Notes: generated by a model from the sequence alone, not told the origin. DNA of 64,000 bases from Ferrovibrio sp036381655 (GCF_036381655.1 NZ_DASVCJ010000026.1:1-64000), one strand, 5' to 3'; shown: positions 7,423-16,055, counted from the first letter of the stretch. A program made the numbers and translations.

Positions 7423-8913
7423 ATGAACAACTCCGCCCTGACCGCCGCCGGCCGCGGCAGCACGGCCGTCCGGCTGGCGCCGATCCTGTTTTTCGTCGGT
7501 GCGGTGAGCTGCTGCTTCGGCCTCGCCATGCTGGCGCCGATGCTGGTCGACATCGCCGACAGCCATGACGATTCCATCGTCTTCCTGACCTGCGCCGCCG
7601 GCACCCTGTTCGTCGGCGCCGGCGTCGCCATCGCCACCTACAACCGCAGCCAGCAGATCAATCTCAATGAGACGCTGCTGCTGCTGCCGGCGACCTGGAT
7701 CACCATCAGCCTGGTTTCCGCCATCCCCTTCATGGTCTCGGAGCTGCATCTCTCGCTGTCCGATGCGATCTTCGAGGCGGTGTCGGGCCTGACCAATACC
7801 GGCTCGACCGTGATCGTCGGGCTCGACAGGCTGCCGCGCGGCCTGCTGCTGTGGCGCTCGCTGCTGATGTGGATCGGCGGCTTCGGCGTGGTGACCATCG
7901 CCGTGCTGGCGCTGCCGTTCCTGCGCATCGGCGGATTGCAGCTGTTCAGCCTGGACCTGTCGCCGAACTCGGCCAAGTTCGTGCCGCGCATCACCGAAGT
8001 GGTCAACCAGATCGGCATCATCTACATCATGCTGACGGTGCTGTGCGCGACCTGCTACTGGATCGCCGGCATGTCGCCTTTCGACGCCATCTGCCACGCC
8101 ATGACGACGCTGGCGACCGGCGGCTATTCGACCCACGATGCCAGCATCGGCTATTTCCACAGCGCCGCCATCGAATGGGTCAGCATAGTCTTCATGACGC
8201 TCGGCGCCATGCCGTTCGGCCTCTACATCATCGCCGTCTACGGCCAGCCCGAGCGGTTGTTCCGCGACGATCAGGTCCGGCTGTTCCTCGGCATCATCGC
8301 CACGGCAACCCTGCTGCTGCTGCTTTGGCTGATGATCAAATCCGGCCATGGCTTCTGGCTGGCGCTGCGCGAGGCCGCTTTCGCCACCGTTTCGACGATG
8401 ACCACGACGGGCTTCTCCGGACCCGACTATGCGCAATGGGGCGGTTTCGCCGAGGCGGTCGTGCTGCTGCTGATGCTGATCGGCGGCTGCACCGGCTCGA
8501 CGGTCGGCGGCATCAAGGTGTTCCGCATCTTCACCATGATCAAGCTGCTGCAGGCGCAGTTGCACCGGCAGATCTTCCCGCATGGCGCCTTCCGGGTCAC
8601 CTTCAACGGGGAAAACATCCCGGAGGCCGTCCGCGCCGGCGTTGCCACATACATCTTCATCTACCTGCTGCTGCTGACCGCCCTGACCCTGGCCATCTCC
8701 GCCTACGGGCTGGAGTTCCGCGAGAGCCTCGGCGCCGCCGCCACGGCGCTGAGCAATGTCGGCCCGGGGCTCGGCCCCCATATCGGCCCGTGCTGCACCT
8801 TCAGGGAGGTGCCGACCGGCGTGAAGCTGCTGATGTCCTTCGGCATGCTGGCGGGGCGGCTGGAAATCCTGGTCTTCCTGATCCCGTTCAGCCGGGCTTT
8901 CTGGCGCAGCTAG
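7423..8913 (+). CDS. TrkH/KtrB-type potassium uptake channel subunit
   Basis: Inner-membrane K+ translocation subunit of about 496 residues with the four-fold M1-P-M2 architecture. The four selectivity-filter segments are visible: SGLTNTGSTV, LATGGYSTHD, STMTTTGFSG and LSNVGPGLGP. GGFGVVTIAVLALPFLRIGG between the first two is typical of TrkH. No trkA/ktrA partner is adjacent, so the NAD-binding gating subunit must be encoded elsewhere. ATG 7423 is preferred over an in-frame GTG at 7399; neither has a strong ribosome site. Confidence 0.93.
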   Translation: MNNSALTAAGRGSTAVRLAPILFFVGAVSCCFGLAMLAPMLVDIADSHDDSIVFLTCAAGTLFVGAGVAIATYNRSQQINLNETLLLLPATWITISLVSAIPFMVSELHLSLSDAIFEAVSGLTNTGSTVIVGLDRLPRGLLLWRSLLMWIGGFGVVTIAVLALPFLRIGGLQLFSLDLSPNSAKFVPRITEVVNQIGIIYIMLTVLCATCYWIAGMSPFDAICHAMTTLATGGYSTHDASIGYFHSAAIEWVSIVFMTLGAMPFGLYIIAVYGQPERLFRDDQVRLFLGIIATATLLLLLWLMIKSGHGFWLALREAAFATVSTMTTTGFSGPDYAQWGGFAEAVVLLLMLIGGCTGSTVGGIKVFRIFTMIKLLQAQLHRQIFPHGAFRVTFNGENIPEAVRAGVATYIFIYLLLLTALTLAISAYGLEFRESLGAAATALSNVGPGLGPHIGPCCTFREVPTGVKLLMSFGMLAGRLEILVFLIPFSRAFWRS

Positions 8914-8982
8914 CCTAGCCTTCCGCCGCAATCGAGCCATTTTCTCCCGACGGTTGGCCACCGGCACGAGAAGGAGAAACGG

Positions 8983-9291
8983 ATGTCGAGCGAACACCTC
9001 CATGCCCCCCGCGAGCGCCTGCGCCCGCATACGCTCGCCATGCACCAGGCCATCGTCTCCCTGATGGAGGAGCTGGAAGCGACCGACTGGTATCAGCAGC
9101 GCGCCGACGACTGCGACGATGCGGCGCTGAAGCAGATCCTGCTGCACAACATGCGCGAGGAAATGGAGCATGCGGCGATGGTGCTGGAATGGATCCGCCG
9201 CAACAGCCCGGAATTCGACAGGCAGCTCAAGGAATACCTGTTCTCGACCAAGGACATCACCAGCATGGAGGAGCAGGCGGAACAAGATTGA
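8983..9291 (+). CDS. Encapsulated-ferritin-like (EncFtn) protein without cargo tail
   Basis: A 102-residue, two-helix ferritin-like protein of the EncFtn family, whose members oxidise Fe(II) at a ferroxidase centre formed between subunits and normally work inside an encapsulin shell. The metal-ligand pattern matches the Rhodospirillum rubrum protein as I remember it: E29, E30 and E32 in SLMEELEATDWY, then E60 and H63 in REEMEHAAMVLEW. It ends at residue 102, and no C-terminal encapsulin-targeting peptide follows. No encapsulin gene is adjacent. ATG 8983 follows AGAAGGAG. The next gene is an unrelated aldolase 60 bp away. An oxidoreductase or iron-sequestering role outside a nanocompartment is inference. 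Confidence 0.85.
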   Translation: MSSEHLHAPRERLRPHTLAMHQAIVSLMEELEATDWYQQRADDCDDAALKQILLHNMREEMEHAAMVLEWIRRNSPEFDRQLKEYLFSTKDITSMEEQAEQD

Positions 9292-9351
9292 CGCCGGCAT
9301 CTTTCGGGGCCGTAATGTTGCAGCCCATCGCCGTACGATTGAAGGATCGCC

Positions 9352-10161
9352 ATGGCCCGCCCCCTGAATGCTGCCGACAATCCGGACCGTGCCGCCACCG
9401 CAGCGCCGGGACATAATCGCCCTGGTCTCGACAGCGAGGCGGTGCGGCAGGCCCGGATCGATCTCGCCGCCTGTTTCCGCATGGCGGCGCGGCTCGGCCT
9501 GCATGAGGGCATCTGCAATCACTTCTCCGCCATGGTGCCGGGCCATGACGACCTCTTCCTCGTCAACGCCTATGGCTATGCCTTCAGCGAGGTGACGGCG
9601 TCCAACCTGCTGGTCTGCGACTTCGGCGGCAAGGTCGTGGCCGGCAGCGGCGAGCCGGAGGCAACCGCCTTCTACATCCATGCCCGGCTGCACAAGGCGC
9701 TGCCGCGGGCCCGCGTCGCCCTGCATACCCACATGCCCTACGCGACGGCCCTGTGCATGGTCGATGGCGATCCCCTGCTCTTCGCCGGCCAGACCTCGCT
9801 CAAATTCTACGGCCGCATCGCCGTCGATTCCGCCTATAACGGCCTGGCGCTCGACAACAGCGAGGGCGACCGCATCGCCGCCGCCGCGGGCTATGCCGAT
9901 ATCGTCTTCCTCAAGCATCATGGCGTGCTGGTGCTCTCGCCCAGCATCGCCGAGGCATGGGACGATCTCTATTACCTCGAACGCGTCTGCCAGGTGCAAT
10001 GCATCGCGCAGGCGACCGGCCGTCCTGTACAGCCGATCGATCCCGCCATCGCCGCGGCGACGGCAAGGCAGATCCAGGACGAGAATGCCGAATCAGCCCG
10101 CCTGCATCTGCAGAGCGTCAAGCGCATCCTCGACCGCGAGGAACCGGATTACAAACACTGA
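9352..10161 (+). CDS. Class II aldolase/adducin family protein
   Basis: A cytoplasmic protein of 269 residues with the zinc-dependent class II aldolase (FucA/AraD) and adducin head fold. Metal-binding histidines are visible at H125 and H127 (HTHMPYA) and in LKHHGVLV further on. The opening LAACFRMAARLGLHEGICNHFSAM is typical of the longer, poorly characterised branch that is often annotated only as class II aldolase. ATG 9352 follows GAAGGATCGCC. It converges on the MFS gene, whose stop is 6 bp away. No sugar kinase or isomerase is adjacent, so the substrate is unknown. Confidence 0.9.
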   Translation: MARPLNAADNPDRAATAAPGHNRPGLDSEAVRQARIDLAACFRMAARLGLHEGICNHFSAMVPGHDDLFLVNAYGYAFSEVTASNLLVCDFGGKVVAGSGEPEATAFYIHARLHKALPRARVALHTHMPYATALCMVDGDPLLFAGQTSLKFYGRIAVDSAYNGLALDNSEGDRIAAAAGYADIVFLKHHGVLVLSPSIAEAWDDLYYLERVCQVQCIAQATGRPVQPIDPAIAAATARQIQDENAESARLHLQSVKRILDREEPDYKH

Positions 10162-10167
10162 CCCGCT

Positions 10168-11352
10168 TTATTGCGGCCCGGGCTTGAGCGTGGCGGCAAG
10201 CAGGACGGAGACCAGAGCCGCCCCGGCGCAGGCGAGGAACACGGCCGGATAGCCGAAGCCGCCGGCGACCAGGCCCAGCACCGGGCCGGTCAGGCCGATG
10301 GCCAGATCGAAGAAGGCGATATAGCCGCCGACCGCGAGCCCGCGGCTTTGCGGCGAAACGCGCCGCATCGCCTCGACGCCCATGGCCGGAAACACCAGCG
10401 AAAAGCCGAGCCCGGTCAGCGTCGCGCCGGCAAAAGCCGCCATGGCATTGGCGGCGGCGAACAGCACGCCCTGCCCCATCGCCTGGATCAGCAGCGAGAC
10501 CACCGCGACCTTGACGCCGCCATGGCGGTCCGGCAGGCCGGCGAAGAACAGCCGCACCAGGATATAGCCGGCGCCGAAGCCGCTGAGCCCAAGGCCGGCG
10601 CCCTCCCAGCCATGCGCGGCGTAATCGAGCGTGATGAACGCAGCCAACGCGCCGAAGGACATGGCGCTGAAGGCAAGCGCCAGCCCCGGCTGCCAGATCA
10701 GGCCAAGCACGCGATAGAAGGCCACGCGCGGCCCGGCCTGCAGCGGCGCGATGCCCTTGCGCAGCATCGCGATACCCAGGGCCGGCAACGGCACGATGAT
10801 CGCCGCCATGGCGACGGCGACGAAGCCGAAGGCATCGAGCAGCCACAGGCCGAGCGGCGCGCCCAGACCCATCGCGCCATACATGGCGATGCCCTGCCAG
10901 GCCATGACGCGGCCGGTATTCTGCGGCCCGACCGTGGCGATCGCCCAGCTCATCGCGCCGGTCAGGAACAGGCTTTCGGCGACGCCGAGCAGCAGCCGCC
11001 CGGCCAGCAGGATGGTCAGGCTTACGGAGGCGGAAACGGGCAGCAGCGCCGAGGCAAGATAGGCCGCACCGGCCAGCACCGCCGCCGGCAGGCCAAGCAG
11101 GACCGCCGCCTTGGCGCCGCGCCTGTCGCAGGTGACGCCGGCGAACTGCCGGGTCAGCACGGTGGCGATCGACTGGATGCCGATCACCCAGCCGACCATC
11201 ACGGTGCCGAAGCCGAGCGCGCCATGCACCTGCGCCGACAGCACCGGCAGCGGGATGCCGACCGTCAGGAAGCCGAGAAAGACGATGGCGACGAAGGGCA
11301 GCAGTCGCCAAAGCACGGGAGAGGTTTTGATCGGAGAAGTTTGAGCCGTCAT
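10168..11352 (-). CDS. MFS transporter, YhhS/YfcJ-like
   Basis: A 12-TM major facilitator of 394 residues. FLTVGIPLPVLSAQVHGALG, the loop-2/3 motif near GVTCDRRGAKAAVLLG, and GRVMAWQGIAMYGAMGLGAPLG resemble the YhhS/YfcJ group of putative arabinose or drug exporters. The frame has an ATG at 11367, but the ATG at 11352 has GAAGG at a suitable distance and gives a better N-terminus, so it was chosen. It stands alone, leftward, with 146 bp between it and the SnoaL-like gene. The transported compound is unknown. Confidence 0.88.
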   Translation of the reverse strand: MTAQTSPIKTSPVLWRLLPFVAIVFLGFLTVGIPLPVLSAQVHGALGFGTVMVGWVIGIQSIATVLTRQFAGVTCDRRGAKAAVLLGLPAAVLAGAAYLASALLPVSASVSLTILLAGRLLLGVAESLFLTGAMSWAIATVGPQNTGRVMAWQGIAMYGAMGLGAPLGLWLLDAFGFVAVAMAAIIVPLPALGIAMLRKGIAPLQAGPRVAFYRVLGLIWQPGLALAFSAMSFGALAAFITLDYAAHGWEGAGLGLSGFGAGYILVRLFFAGLPDRHGGVKVAVVSLLIQAMGQGVLFAAANAMAAFAGATLTGLGFSLVFPAMGVEAMRRVSPQSRGLAVGGYIAFFDLAIGLTGPVLGLVAGGFGYPAVFLACAGAALVSVLLAATLKPGPQ

Positions 11353-11498
11353 CACGCATACCTTCATTCGCGCCGGACCGGGTCGGGCGCGGGATGCGTT
11401 GAGTGACGTTAACGCTTACGGTCGACCGCCGGACGGCAGCGCGACATCCGGCTGCGGAAATACCGGCGCCGACGCGGCCTGTCAAGCCGAGCCGAGGC

Positions 11499-11921
11499 TC
11501 ATCCCGCCGCCAGCGGCACCGCCGGATCGCCGAGCGCTTCGCGCACCAGTTCGGTGTCGAAATACTCGATCAACTCGATCAGCTTGCCGTCGCGCAGCCG
11601 GCAGACGTAACAGTAATCGTTGTCATAGCGCTTGCCCGCGACGGTCAGGTTGTCGCCGCGCGCCAGCACCACGACGCTGTCGTCCTCGGCGATGAAGCGA
11701 TGCGCGCGGGTCTTGATACGCCCCACGATCCGCTCGCGCAGCCTGGCGAAAAGCTCGTCCAGCACGGTCTGCTTCCCCTCATAGCGGCGCGACCATTTGG
11801 TGTTGCCGGTGATCACCCAGCAGAAATCCTCCGCCAGGGCTTGAACCAACGGCCGGGGGTCGCCCTCCGCCAGTCCGGCAAAGACCTGCTGCAATATTCT
11901 CTTGTTCTCTGCTGCGTCCAT
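11499..11921 (-). CDS. SnoaL-like / ketosteroid-isomerase-like (NTF2 fold) protein
   Basis: A 140-residue cone-shaped alpha+beta protein of the NTF2-like superfamily. The N-terminal helix (NKRILQQVFAGLAEGDPRPL), LAEDFCWVITGNTKWSR and the late DGKLIELIEYFDTELV are the usual SnoaL-like landmarks. Members include isomerases, hydrolases and non-enzymatic binding proteins, so no reaction is assigned. It is divergent from a LysR gene that starts 96 bp away, and the palindrome at 11984-11995 lies between them, which suggests control by that regulator. Confidence 0.82.
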   Translation of the reverse strand: MDAAENKRILQQVFAGLAEGDPRPLVQALAEDFCWVITGNTKWSRRYEGKQTVLDELFARLRERIVGRIKTRAHRFIAEDDSVVVLARGDNLTVAGKRYDNDYCYVCRLRDGKLIELIEYFDTELVREALGDPAVPLAAG

Positions 11922-11983
11922 GATGCCTGCGCTCCCGATATCCTCTGTCGCGCCGGATCATGCGCCGCCGGCATGCCATTCTT

Positions 11984-11995
11984 CCAATCGATTGG
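11984..11995. promoter_or_regulatory. Palindromic candidate LysR operator
   Basis: CCAATCGATTGG is a perfect 12-bp palindrome 22 bp before the LysR start codon (12018), inside the divergent SnoaL/LysR promoter region. An AT-rich TGATATATATT follows at 12001-12011 and could supply a -10 element for the regulator gene. Confidence 0.45.
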
Positions 11996-12017
11996 CCGGA
12001 TGATATATATTCGCGTG

Positions 12018-12968
12018 ATGAATTTGGCCGCGCTCGACCTCAACCTCCTGGTGGCGCTCGATGCGCTGCTGACCGATGCCCATGTCGGCCGCGCGGCGAT
12101 GCGCGTCGGCCTGTCGCAGCCGGCGATGAGCCATACCCTGCGCCGTCTGCGTGAGGTCATCGGCGATCCCCTGCTGGTGCGTACCGGCGCGCGGATGGAG
12201 CTGACGCCGCGGGCGCAGCAACTGCGGGCGCCCCTGCGCCAGGCGCTCGATCAGGTCCGCGGCCTGTTCGTTGCCGACGGCTTCGATCCGGCAAGCGCCA
12301 CGCGGCGCTTCGCGCTGATGATGCCGGATCTGCTGCTCAACCTGATCGTCATGCCGCTGGTCGAGCGCGTGGCCGCCGCGGCTCCCGGCGTGGCGCTCGA
12401 TGTGCTGCCCTGGCGCGGCCCGGCGATCATGACGCCGGAATTGGCGCGCAATATCGACCTGGTGATCGCCTGCACGCCGGATGCCTTCGACGGCTTTCAC
12501 CGCCAGCGGCTGTATAGCGATTCCGACGTTCTGGCGGTGCGCAAGGGCCATCCGCAGGCGGCGAAGCTGAAACGGCTGCCGGGCTTCATGAAGGCGCGGC
12601 ATATCGCCGTCGTCGACCGCGGCCAGCGCGAGGATATGATCGATGCCTGGTTGCGCGAGCAGCATGGCCTCGCCCGCCCCATCGCGCTCACCGTCCCGAG
12701 CTATCTGCAGGCCCTGCATATGGCGGCGGCGAGCGACCTCGTCGCCTTCGTGCCTCGCCGGCTGGTCGAGGCGCAGGCGCCGGCGCTGCGCCTTGCGGCA
12801 TTGACGCCGCCGCTCGATCCCGGCATCGACGAGCAATTCATGTTCTGGCCGGTGCGGGCGCAGATGGATCCCGGCTCGATCTGGCTGCGCAAGCAGGTCG
12901 CCGAGATCGGCCGCAGGCTGGACCGCATGTCAGCAAAAAGCGGCAACGGGCGGCGGGCAGCGGCCTGA
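12018..12968 (+). CDS. LysR family transcriptional regulator
   Basis: A DNA-binding regulator of 316 residues. The winged helix-turn-helix is at residues 5-65 (DLNLLVALDALLTDAHVGRA, then SQPAMSHTLRRLRE), followed by a type-2 periplasmic-binding-like effector domain. The NodD/PcaQ-like style NLLVALDALL is that of the NodD-LinR-type branch. An in-frame ATG lies at 12000, but MNLAALDLNLL at 12018 is the family start. Its likely target is the divergent SnoaL-like gene plus autoregulation. The effector is unknown. Confidence 0.92.
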   Translation: MNLAALDLNLLVALDALLTDAHVGRAAMRVGLSQPAMSHTLRRLREVIGDPLLVRTGARMELTPRAQQLRAPLRQALDQVRGLFVADGFDPASATRRFALMMPDLLLNLIVMPLVERVAAAAPGVALDVLPWRGPAIMTPELARNIDLVIACTPDAFDGFHRQRLYSDSDVLAVRKGHPQAAKLKRLPGFMKARHIAVVDRGQREDMIDAWLREQHGLARPIALTVPSYLQALHMAAASDLVAFVPRRLVEAQAPALRLAALTPPLDPGIDEQFMFWPVRAQMDPGSIWLRKQVAEIGRRLDRMSAKSGNGRRAAA

Positions 12969-12994
12969 CCTGGGCAACGAGTTGACGAGGCGGC

Positions 12995-14143
12995 TTACTG
13001 CGGCGGCCCTTCGCCGCGGCCGCTGATTTTGCGCAGAAAGACGCCCTCGGCATCGCAGGCCGGGAAAGCCAGGATCACCTCGGTACCCTCGCCGGGCCGG
13101 CTGCGCAGCGCCAGTTCGCCCTGATTGAGTTCGACCATCGCCTTCGTGAGCGGCAGGCCGAGCCCGGTGCCGGCATGCTTGCGGCTGAGCATGCTATCGA
13201 TCTGCCCGAAGGGCTGGAAGGCGATGCGAATCTCCTCGGGCGACATGCCGATGCCGCTGTCGCGCACCGCGATGCGCACCTTGCCGTCCTCGGTCAGCTG
13301 GGCGGTGACGCCGACCGTGCCGCCATGCGGCGTGAATTTCACGGCGTTGGACAACAGGTTGATCAGGATTTGCCGCAGCATGCGTTCGACCACATGAATG
13401 TGCAGCTCCTGCTCCGCCGTCGTCACTTTCAGCGTCACGCCCTGCCGCTCGGCCAGCGGCCGCACCATGCGGGCCGCCATCTCGACGGCGTGATGGATTT
13501 CGATCGGCGCGGCGTCATGCGTATCGAAGCGCCCGGCCTCGATCTTGGCGAGATCGAGCAGGTTGTTGATCAGTTCCAGCAGATGCTGGGCGCTGTCGTT
13601 GATGTCGCCGGCATATTCGAGATAGCGGGCATTGCCCATCGGGCCGAAGCGCTGATTGCGCAGGATTTCGGAGAAGCCGAGGATGGCATTCATCGGCGTG
13701 CGCAGTTCGTGGCTCATATTGGCGAATTGCTGCATGCGGGCGTGATTGACGTCCTCCGCCTTATGCAGCGCGATGGCGAGTTCGCGCGTCATCATCCGAA
13801 GCTGGTTCTTGGTGCCGCGCAGCGAGCGGATCAGTCGCTGCGCCAGGAGAATGATCGGCGTCGCCACCGTTGCGGCGACCAGTGCCGATATAAGCAGGAA
13901 GTCGAGGCCCGGCACTTTCCAGAACAGCCAGCCATACAGGATATGAAACGCCACCGCGCCGACCACGATCATGCCGACCAGCACCAGAGTCGCCACGGCG
14001 GGCGGCATCCGGCCAAGCCAGCGGTTCAGGCTGTCGCGCAGGCGCGCGAACGGTCCCGGTTGGCCACGGCTTTGAGCGGAGGCGGCGGCCTTGGCAGCCG
14101 AACTCCCCCCGGTGCGAAACAGCGTCGACAAAGCATTCCCCAA
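12995..14143 (-). CDS. Membrane sensor histidine kinase
   Basis: An inner-membrane kinase of 382 residues. It has a short basic N-terminus, two TM helices at about residues 48-70 and 82-103, a HisKA dimerisation domain with the phospho-acceptor H145 in ANMSHELRTPMNAILGF, and a HATPase_c domain with N-box NLLSNAVKFTP, G1 RDSGIGMS and G2 GTGLGLPL. There is almost no periplasmic sensing domain, so the input may be sensed within the membrane. No response regulator is adjacent. The only start at full length is TTG at 14143 without a good ribosome site. The next in-frame ATG (residue 46) would leave only TM1 and the rest, so the N-terminus is uncertain. Confidence 0.9.
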   Translation of the reverse strand: MGNALSTLFRTGGSSAAKAAASAQSRGQPGPFARLRDSLNRWLGRMPPAVATLVLVGMIVVGAVAFHILYGWLFWKVPGLDFLLISALVAATVATPIILLAQRLIRSLRGTKNQLRMMTRELAIALHKAEDVNHARMQQFANMSHELRTPMNAILGFSEILRNQRFGPMGNARYLEYAGDINDSAQHLLELINNLLDLAKIEAGRFDTHDAAPIEIHHAVEMAARMVRPLAERQGVTLKVTTAEQELHIHVVERMLRQILINLLSNAVKFTPHGGTVGVTAQLTEDGKVRIAVRDSGIGMSPEEIRIAFQPFGQIDSMLSRKHAGTGLGLPLTKAMVELNQGELALRSRPGEGTEVILAFPACDAEGVFLRKISGRGEGPPQ

Positions 14144-14150
14144 GCGAAAG

Positions 14151-14187
14151 CGCGCAAGGCCGGCTGTTTTTCATTCTGCCTTGCGCG
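14151..14187 (-). other. Long-armed inverted repeat in the kinase leader
   Basis: CGCGCAAGGC (14151-14160) and GCCTTGCGCG (14178-14187) are perfect 10-bp inverted arms with a 17-nt, T-rich spacer. They lie 7 bp upstream of the TTG start of the histidine kinase. In the kinase mRNA this would fold immediately before the start codon. It has no T-tract for termination. Confidence 0.45.
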
Positions 14188-14300
14188 ACGATGCTTAGCT
14201 TCGTCAATTCCCTTGGAATTACAAGTAATTAGACGGTAATGGATGCAACCGATACGGGAGGGGCGGCCGGCGGCGGCCTATACTTCGCGGCTGGGTGGCA

Positions 14301-15212
14301 TCAGGCTGCCGGCACCTCGAACCGGCCGGCCTGATAATCGCGGATCGCCTGCTCGATTTCCGGCCAGGTATTCATCACGAAAGGTCCATGCGCCACGATC
14401 GGCTCGTCGATCGGATCGGCATGGCCGAACAGCAGCACGCTGTCGGCGGACGCGTCGATGCCCAGCGCATCGCCGGTCTCGCTCAGTTCGACGAGATCAA
14501 AGCCGCCCGCCTCCTGTCCGCCGACGCGGATGGCGCCGCGCACGACATAAAGGAAGATGCTGCGGCCCTCCAATCCGGCGAAAGCCAGATGCGCGCCGGC
14601 TTTGGCTTCGATCACCGCCATGAACACGCCCGTCAGCGATGGGACCGGCCCATGCTTGCCGTGCCATTCGCCGGCGATGAGTTGCAGGCGCGCCTTGCCG
14701 TCTTCGCCCGGCAGCACCGGGATCGCATCCGCCTGCAGGCCGATATAGCGCGGCGCGGTCATCTTCAATTTGGCCGGCAGATTGACCCAGAGCTGCAGAA
14801 TCTCCAGTGCGCCGCCCTGGCGCTTGAAATCCTCCGGCGACAATTCGGCATGGATCAGGCCGCGACCGGCCGTCATCCATTGCACGCCGCCCCTGCGGAT
14901 GATGCTTTCATGGCCGGCGGTGTCGCGATGCGCCAGTTCGCCTTCGAGGATGAAAGTCACCGTCTCGAAGCCGCGATGCGGATGCGGCCCGAATGGCAGG
15001 CCGCGATTATGCGGCGGATAGACCTGCGGACCGTGATGATTGAGAAACAGGAACGGCCCGACATGCGCGATGCCCGGCCCGGGCAACGGCCGCCGCGTCT
15101 GCAGATCGCCGATATCGTCGCGCAAGGCGGGATGAAGCTGTTTGATCTGCCGATGGATGATCATGGCGTGGAATCCGGCAGCGAAATCGATCCTGTCCAT
15201 ATAGGGCGTCAT
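14301..15212 (-). CDS. Pirin family protein
   Basis: A bicupin protein of about 303 residues. GPHPHRGFETVTFILEGE carries the pirin metal-binding histidines, and GVQWMTAGRGLIHAE and LEILQLWVNLPAKLKM follow in the standard order. Pirins are iron-containing and include quercetin-dioxygenase-like enzymes and redox regulators, so function is not inferred. Several ATGs are possible (15239, 15212, 15200, 15164). I chose 15212 as a compromise, but none has a strong ribosome site. It stands alone, and the upstream 300 bp is gene-free. Confidence 0.88.
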   Translation of the reverse strand: MTPYMDRIDFAAGFHAMIIHRQIKQLHPALRDDIGDLQTRRPLPGPGIAHVGPFLFLNHHGPQVYPPHNRGLPFGPHPHRGFETVTFILEGELAHRDTAGHESIIRRGGVQWMTAGRGLIHAELSPEDFKRQGGALEILQLWVNLPAKLKMTAPRYIGLQADAIPVLPGEDGKARLQLIAGEWHGKHGPVPSLTGVFMAVIEAKAGAHLAFAGLEGRSIFLYVVRGAIRVGGQEAGGFDLVELSETGDALGIDASADSVLLFGHADPIDEPIVAHGPFVMNTWPEIEQAIRDYQAGRFEVPAA

Positions 15213-15303
15213 GCCTTGTCTTGGGGGAGGCCATGCCATGGCACGGGGGTATTGACGCGACAGAGAGTTCGCATTACGTTCTTACGAAACCCTTTGCTGC
15301 TGT

Positions 15304-15316
15304 TGCACATCGTGCA
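15304..15316. promoter_or_regulatory. TGCAC-N3-GTGCA palindrome upstream of pirin
   Basis: TGCAC (15304-15308) and GTGCA (15312-15316) form a perfect inverted repeat about 100 bp upstream of the pirin start. It is a candidate operator; the cognate regulator is unknown. Confidence 0.35.
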
Positions 15317-15393
15317 GACGTAGCTTGCCCCTGACGCTAGCCTGGTCCGGCTGGCAGGACGCACTCGTTTAACAAGAATATTTTCGTCACTCG

Positions 15394-15483
15394 AATTGGT
15401 TCCAATTGGCCTGACTTGGCTCGAATGGAACTCAACGGGCATTCAATTGGCTTTCCATCAGCCCTCGATCGGCACCGAATTGG
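15394..15483. repeat. Cluster of four AATTGG hexamers in the gene-free gap
   Basis: The region 15240-15557 holds no convincing gene. Within it AATTGG occurs at 15394-15399, 15404-15409, 15445-15450 and 15478-15483. The first is also inverted against CCAATT, giving AATTGG-TT-CCAATT. The near-matches ACTTGG and GAATGG lie between copies. This is unusual in a GC-rich sequence and may mark regulator binding or degenerate repeat remains. Confidence 0.45.
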
Positions 15484-15557
15484 CCGTCAACGGCCTCTAT
15501 TGATGCGCAATGGGCCGAACCCGATGCTGACATACAATGATCTAGCTGAAAAAAACC

Positions 15558-16055
15558 TCAGGCATCCTTGGCCAGACGCAGGAAGCATTCGCCAACCAGA
15601 AGATGTGTCACCATCCCCTTTTGCTGACCGTCGTCCAGCGGCAGGATCAGCCGGTCGTATTGCAGGATCTTCAGCCCGTCCCAGCGGGTCACGCTGACAT
15701 GGAACGGCGCCCGCTGCGCCGCCGCCAGATCGAGATGCTGACACATCACCGGCCGCGTTTCGGCGATCCTGCCATCCGGCCGCGGCTGCAATCCGCCGCC
15801 GCCGACCGCGGCGGTCCGGCGATAGCCCTCGCCCGTCTGCAGATAGAGATAGCTGCCATCCTCCTCGGCGAGCGCGACCAGCGCCAGGTCCGCCGCGCCC
15901 GGCAAGGTCGCCAGATACGGCAGCGCGGCGAAAGCCAGCATCGGCCGCGCGCCTCTGGCCCCATCGTACCAGGCTTTCAGCGCCACCAGCTCGGGCGCGA
16001 CGATCTCGTCTGCTGCCCAATGATCCGCCGGCCTGGTCTGGGTCGGCGGCTTCAT
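15558..16055 (-). CDS. Small PAS-like (PAS_5 type) protein
   Basis: A soluble protein of 165 residues. It resembles the PAS_5-type single-domain proteins common in Rhodospirillales-like bacteria: LAFAALPYLATLPGAADLALVALAEEDG-type core strands, then a C-terminal YDRLILPLDDG and a final VGECFLRL. These proteins carry no output domain and their role is unknown; soluble sensing or localisation has been suggested for relatives. Its ATG overlaps the stop of the thioesterase by 4 nt (ATGA), so the two are translationally coupled. A second protein of this general type is at 61684-62235. Confidence 0.6.
   Translation of the reverse strand: MKPPTQTRPADHWAADEIVAPELVALKAWYDGARGARPMLAFAALPYLATLPGAADLALVALAEEDGSYLYLQTGEGYRRTAAVGGGGLQPRPDGRIAETRPVMCQHLDLAAAQRAPFHVSVTRWDGLKILQYDRLILPLDDGQQKGMVTHLLVGECFLRLAKDA

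Noticed and set aside
7183..9999. A 938-codon open frame on the minus strand
   Set aside because: It spans TrkH, the ferritin-like gene and most of the aldolase, all well supported on the plus strand. The composition is that of an antisense shadow.
15416..15697. A 93-codon frame in the gap upstream of pirin
   Set aside because: No ribosome site, no family features, and it runs into the PAS-like gene on the other strand.
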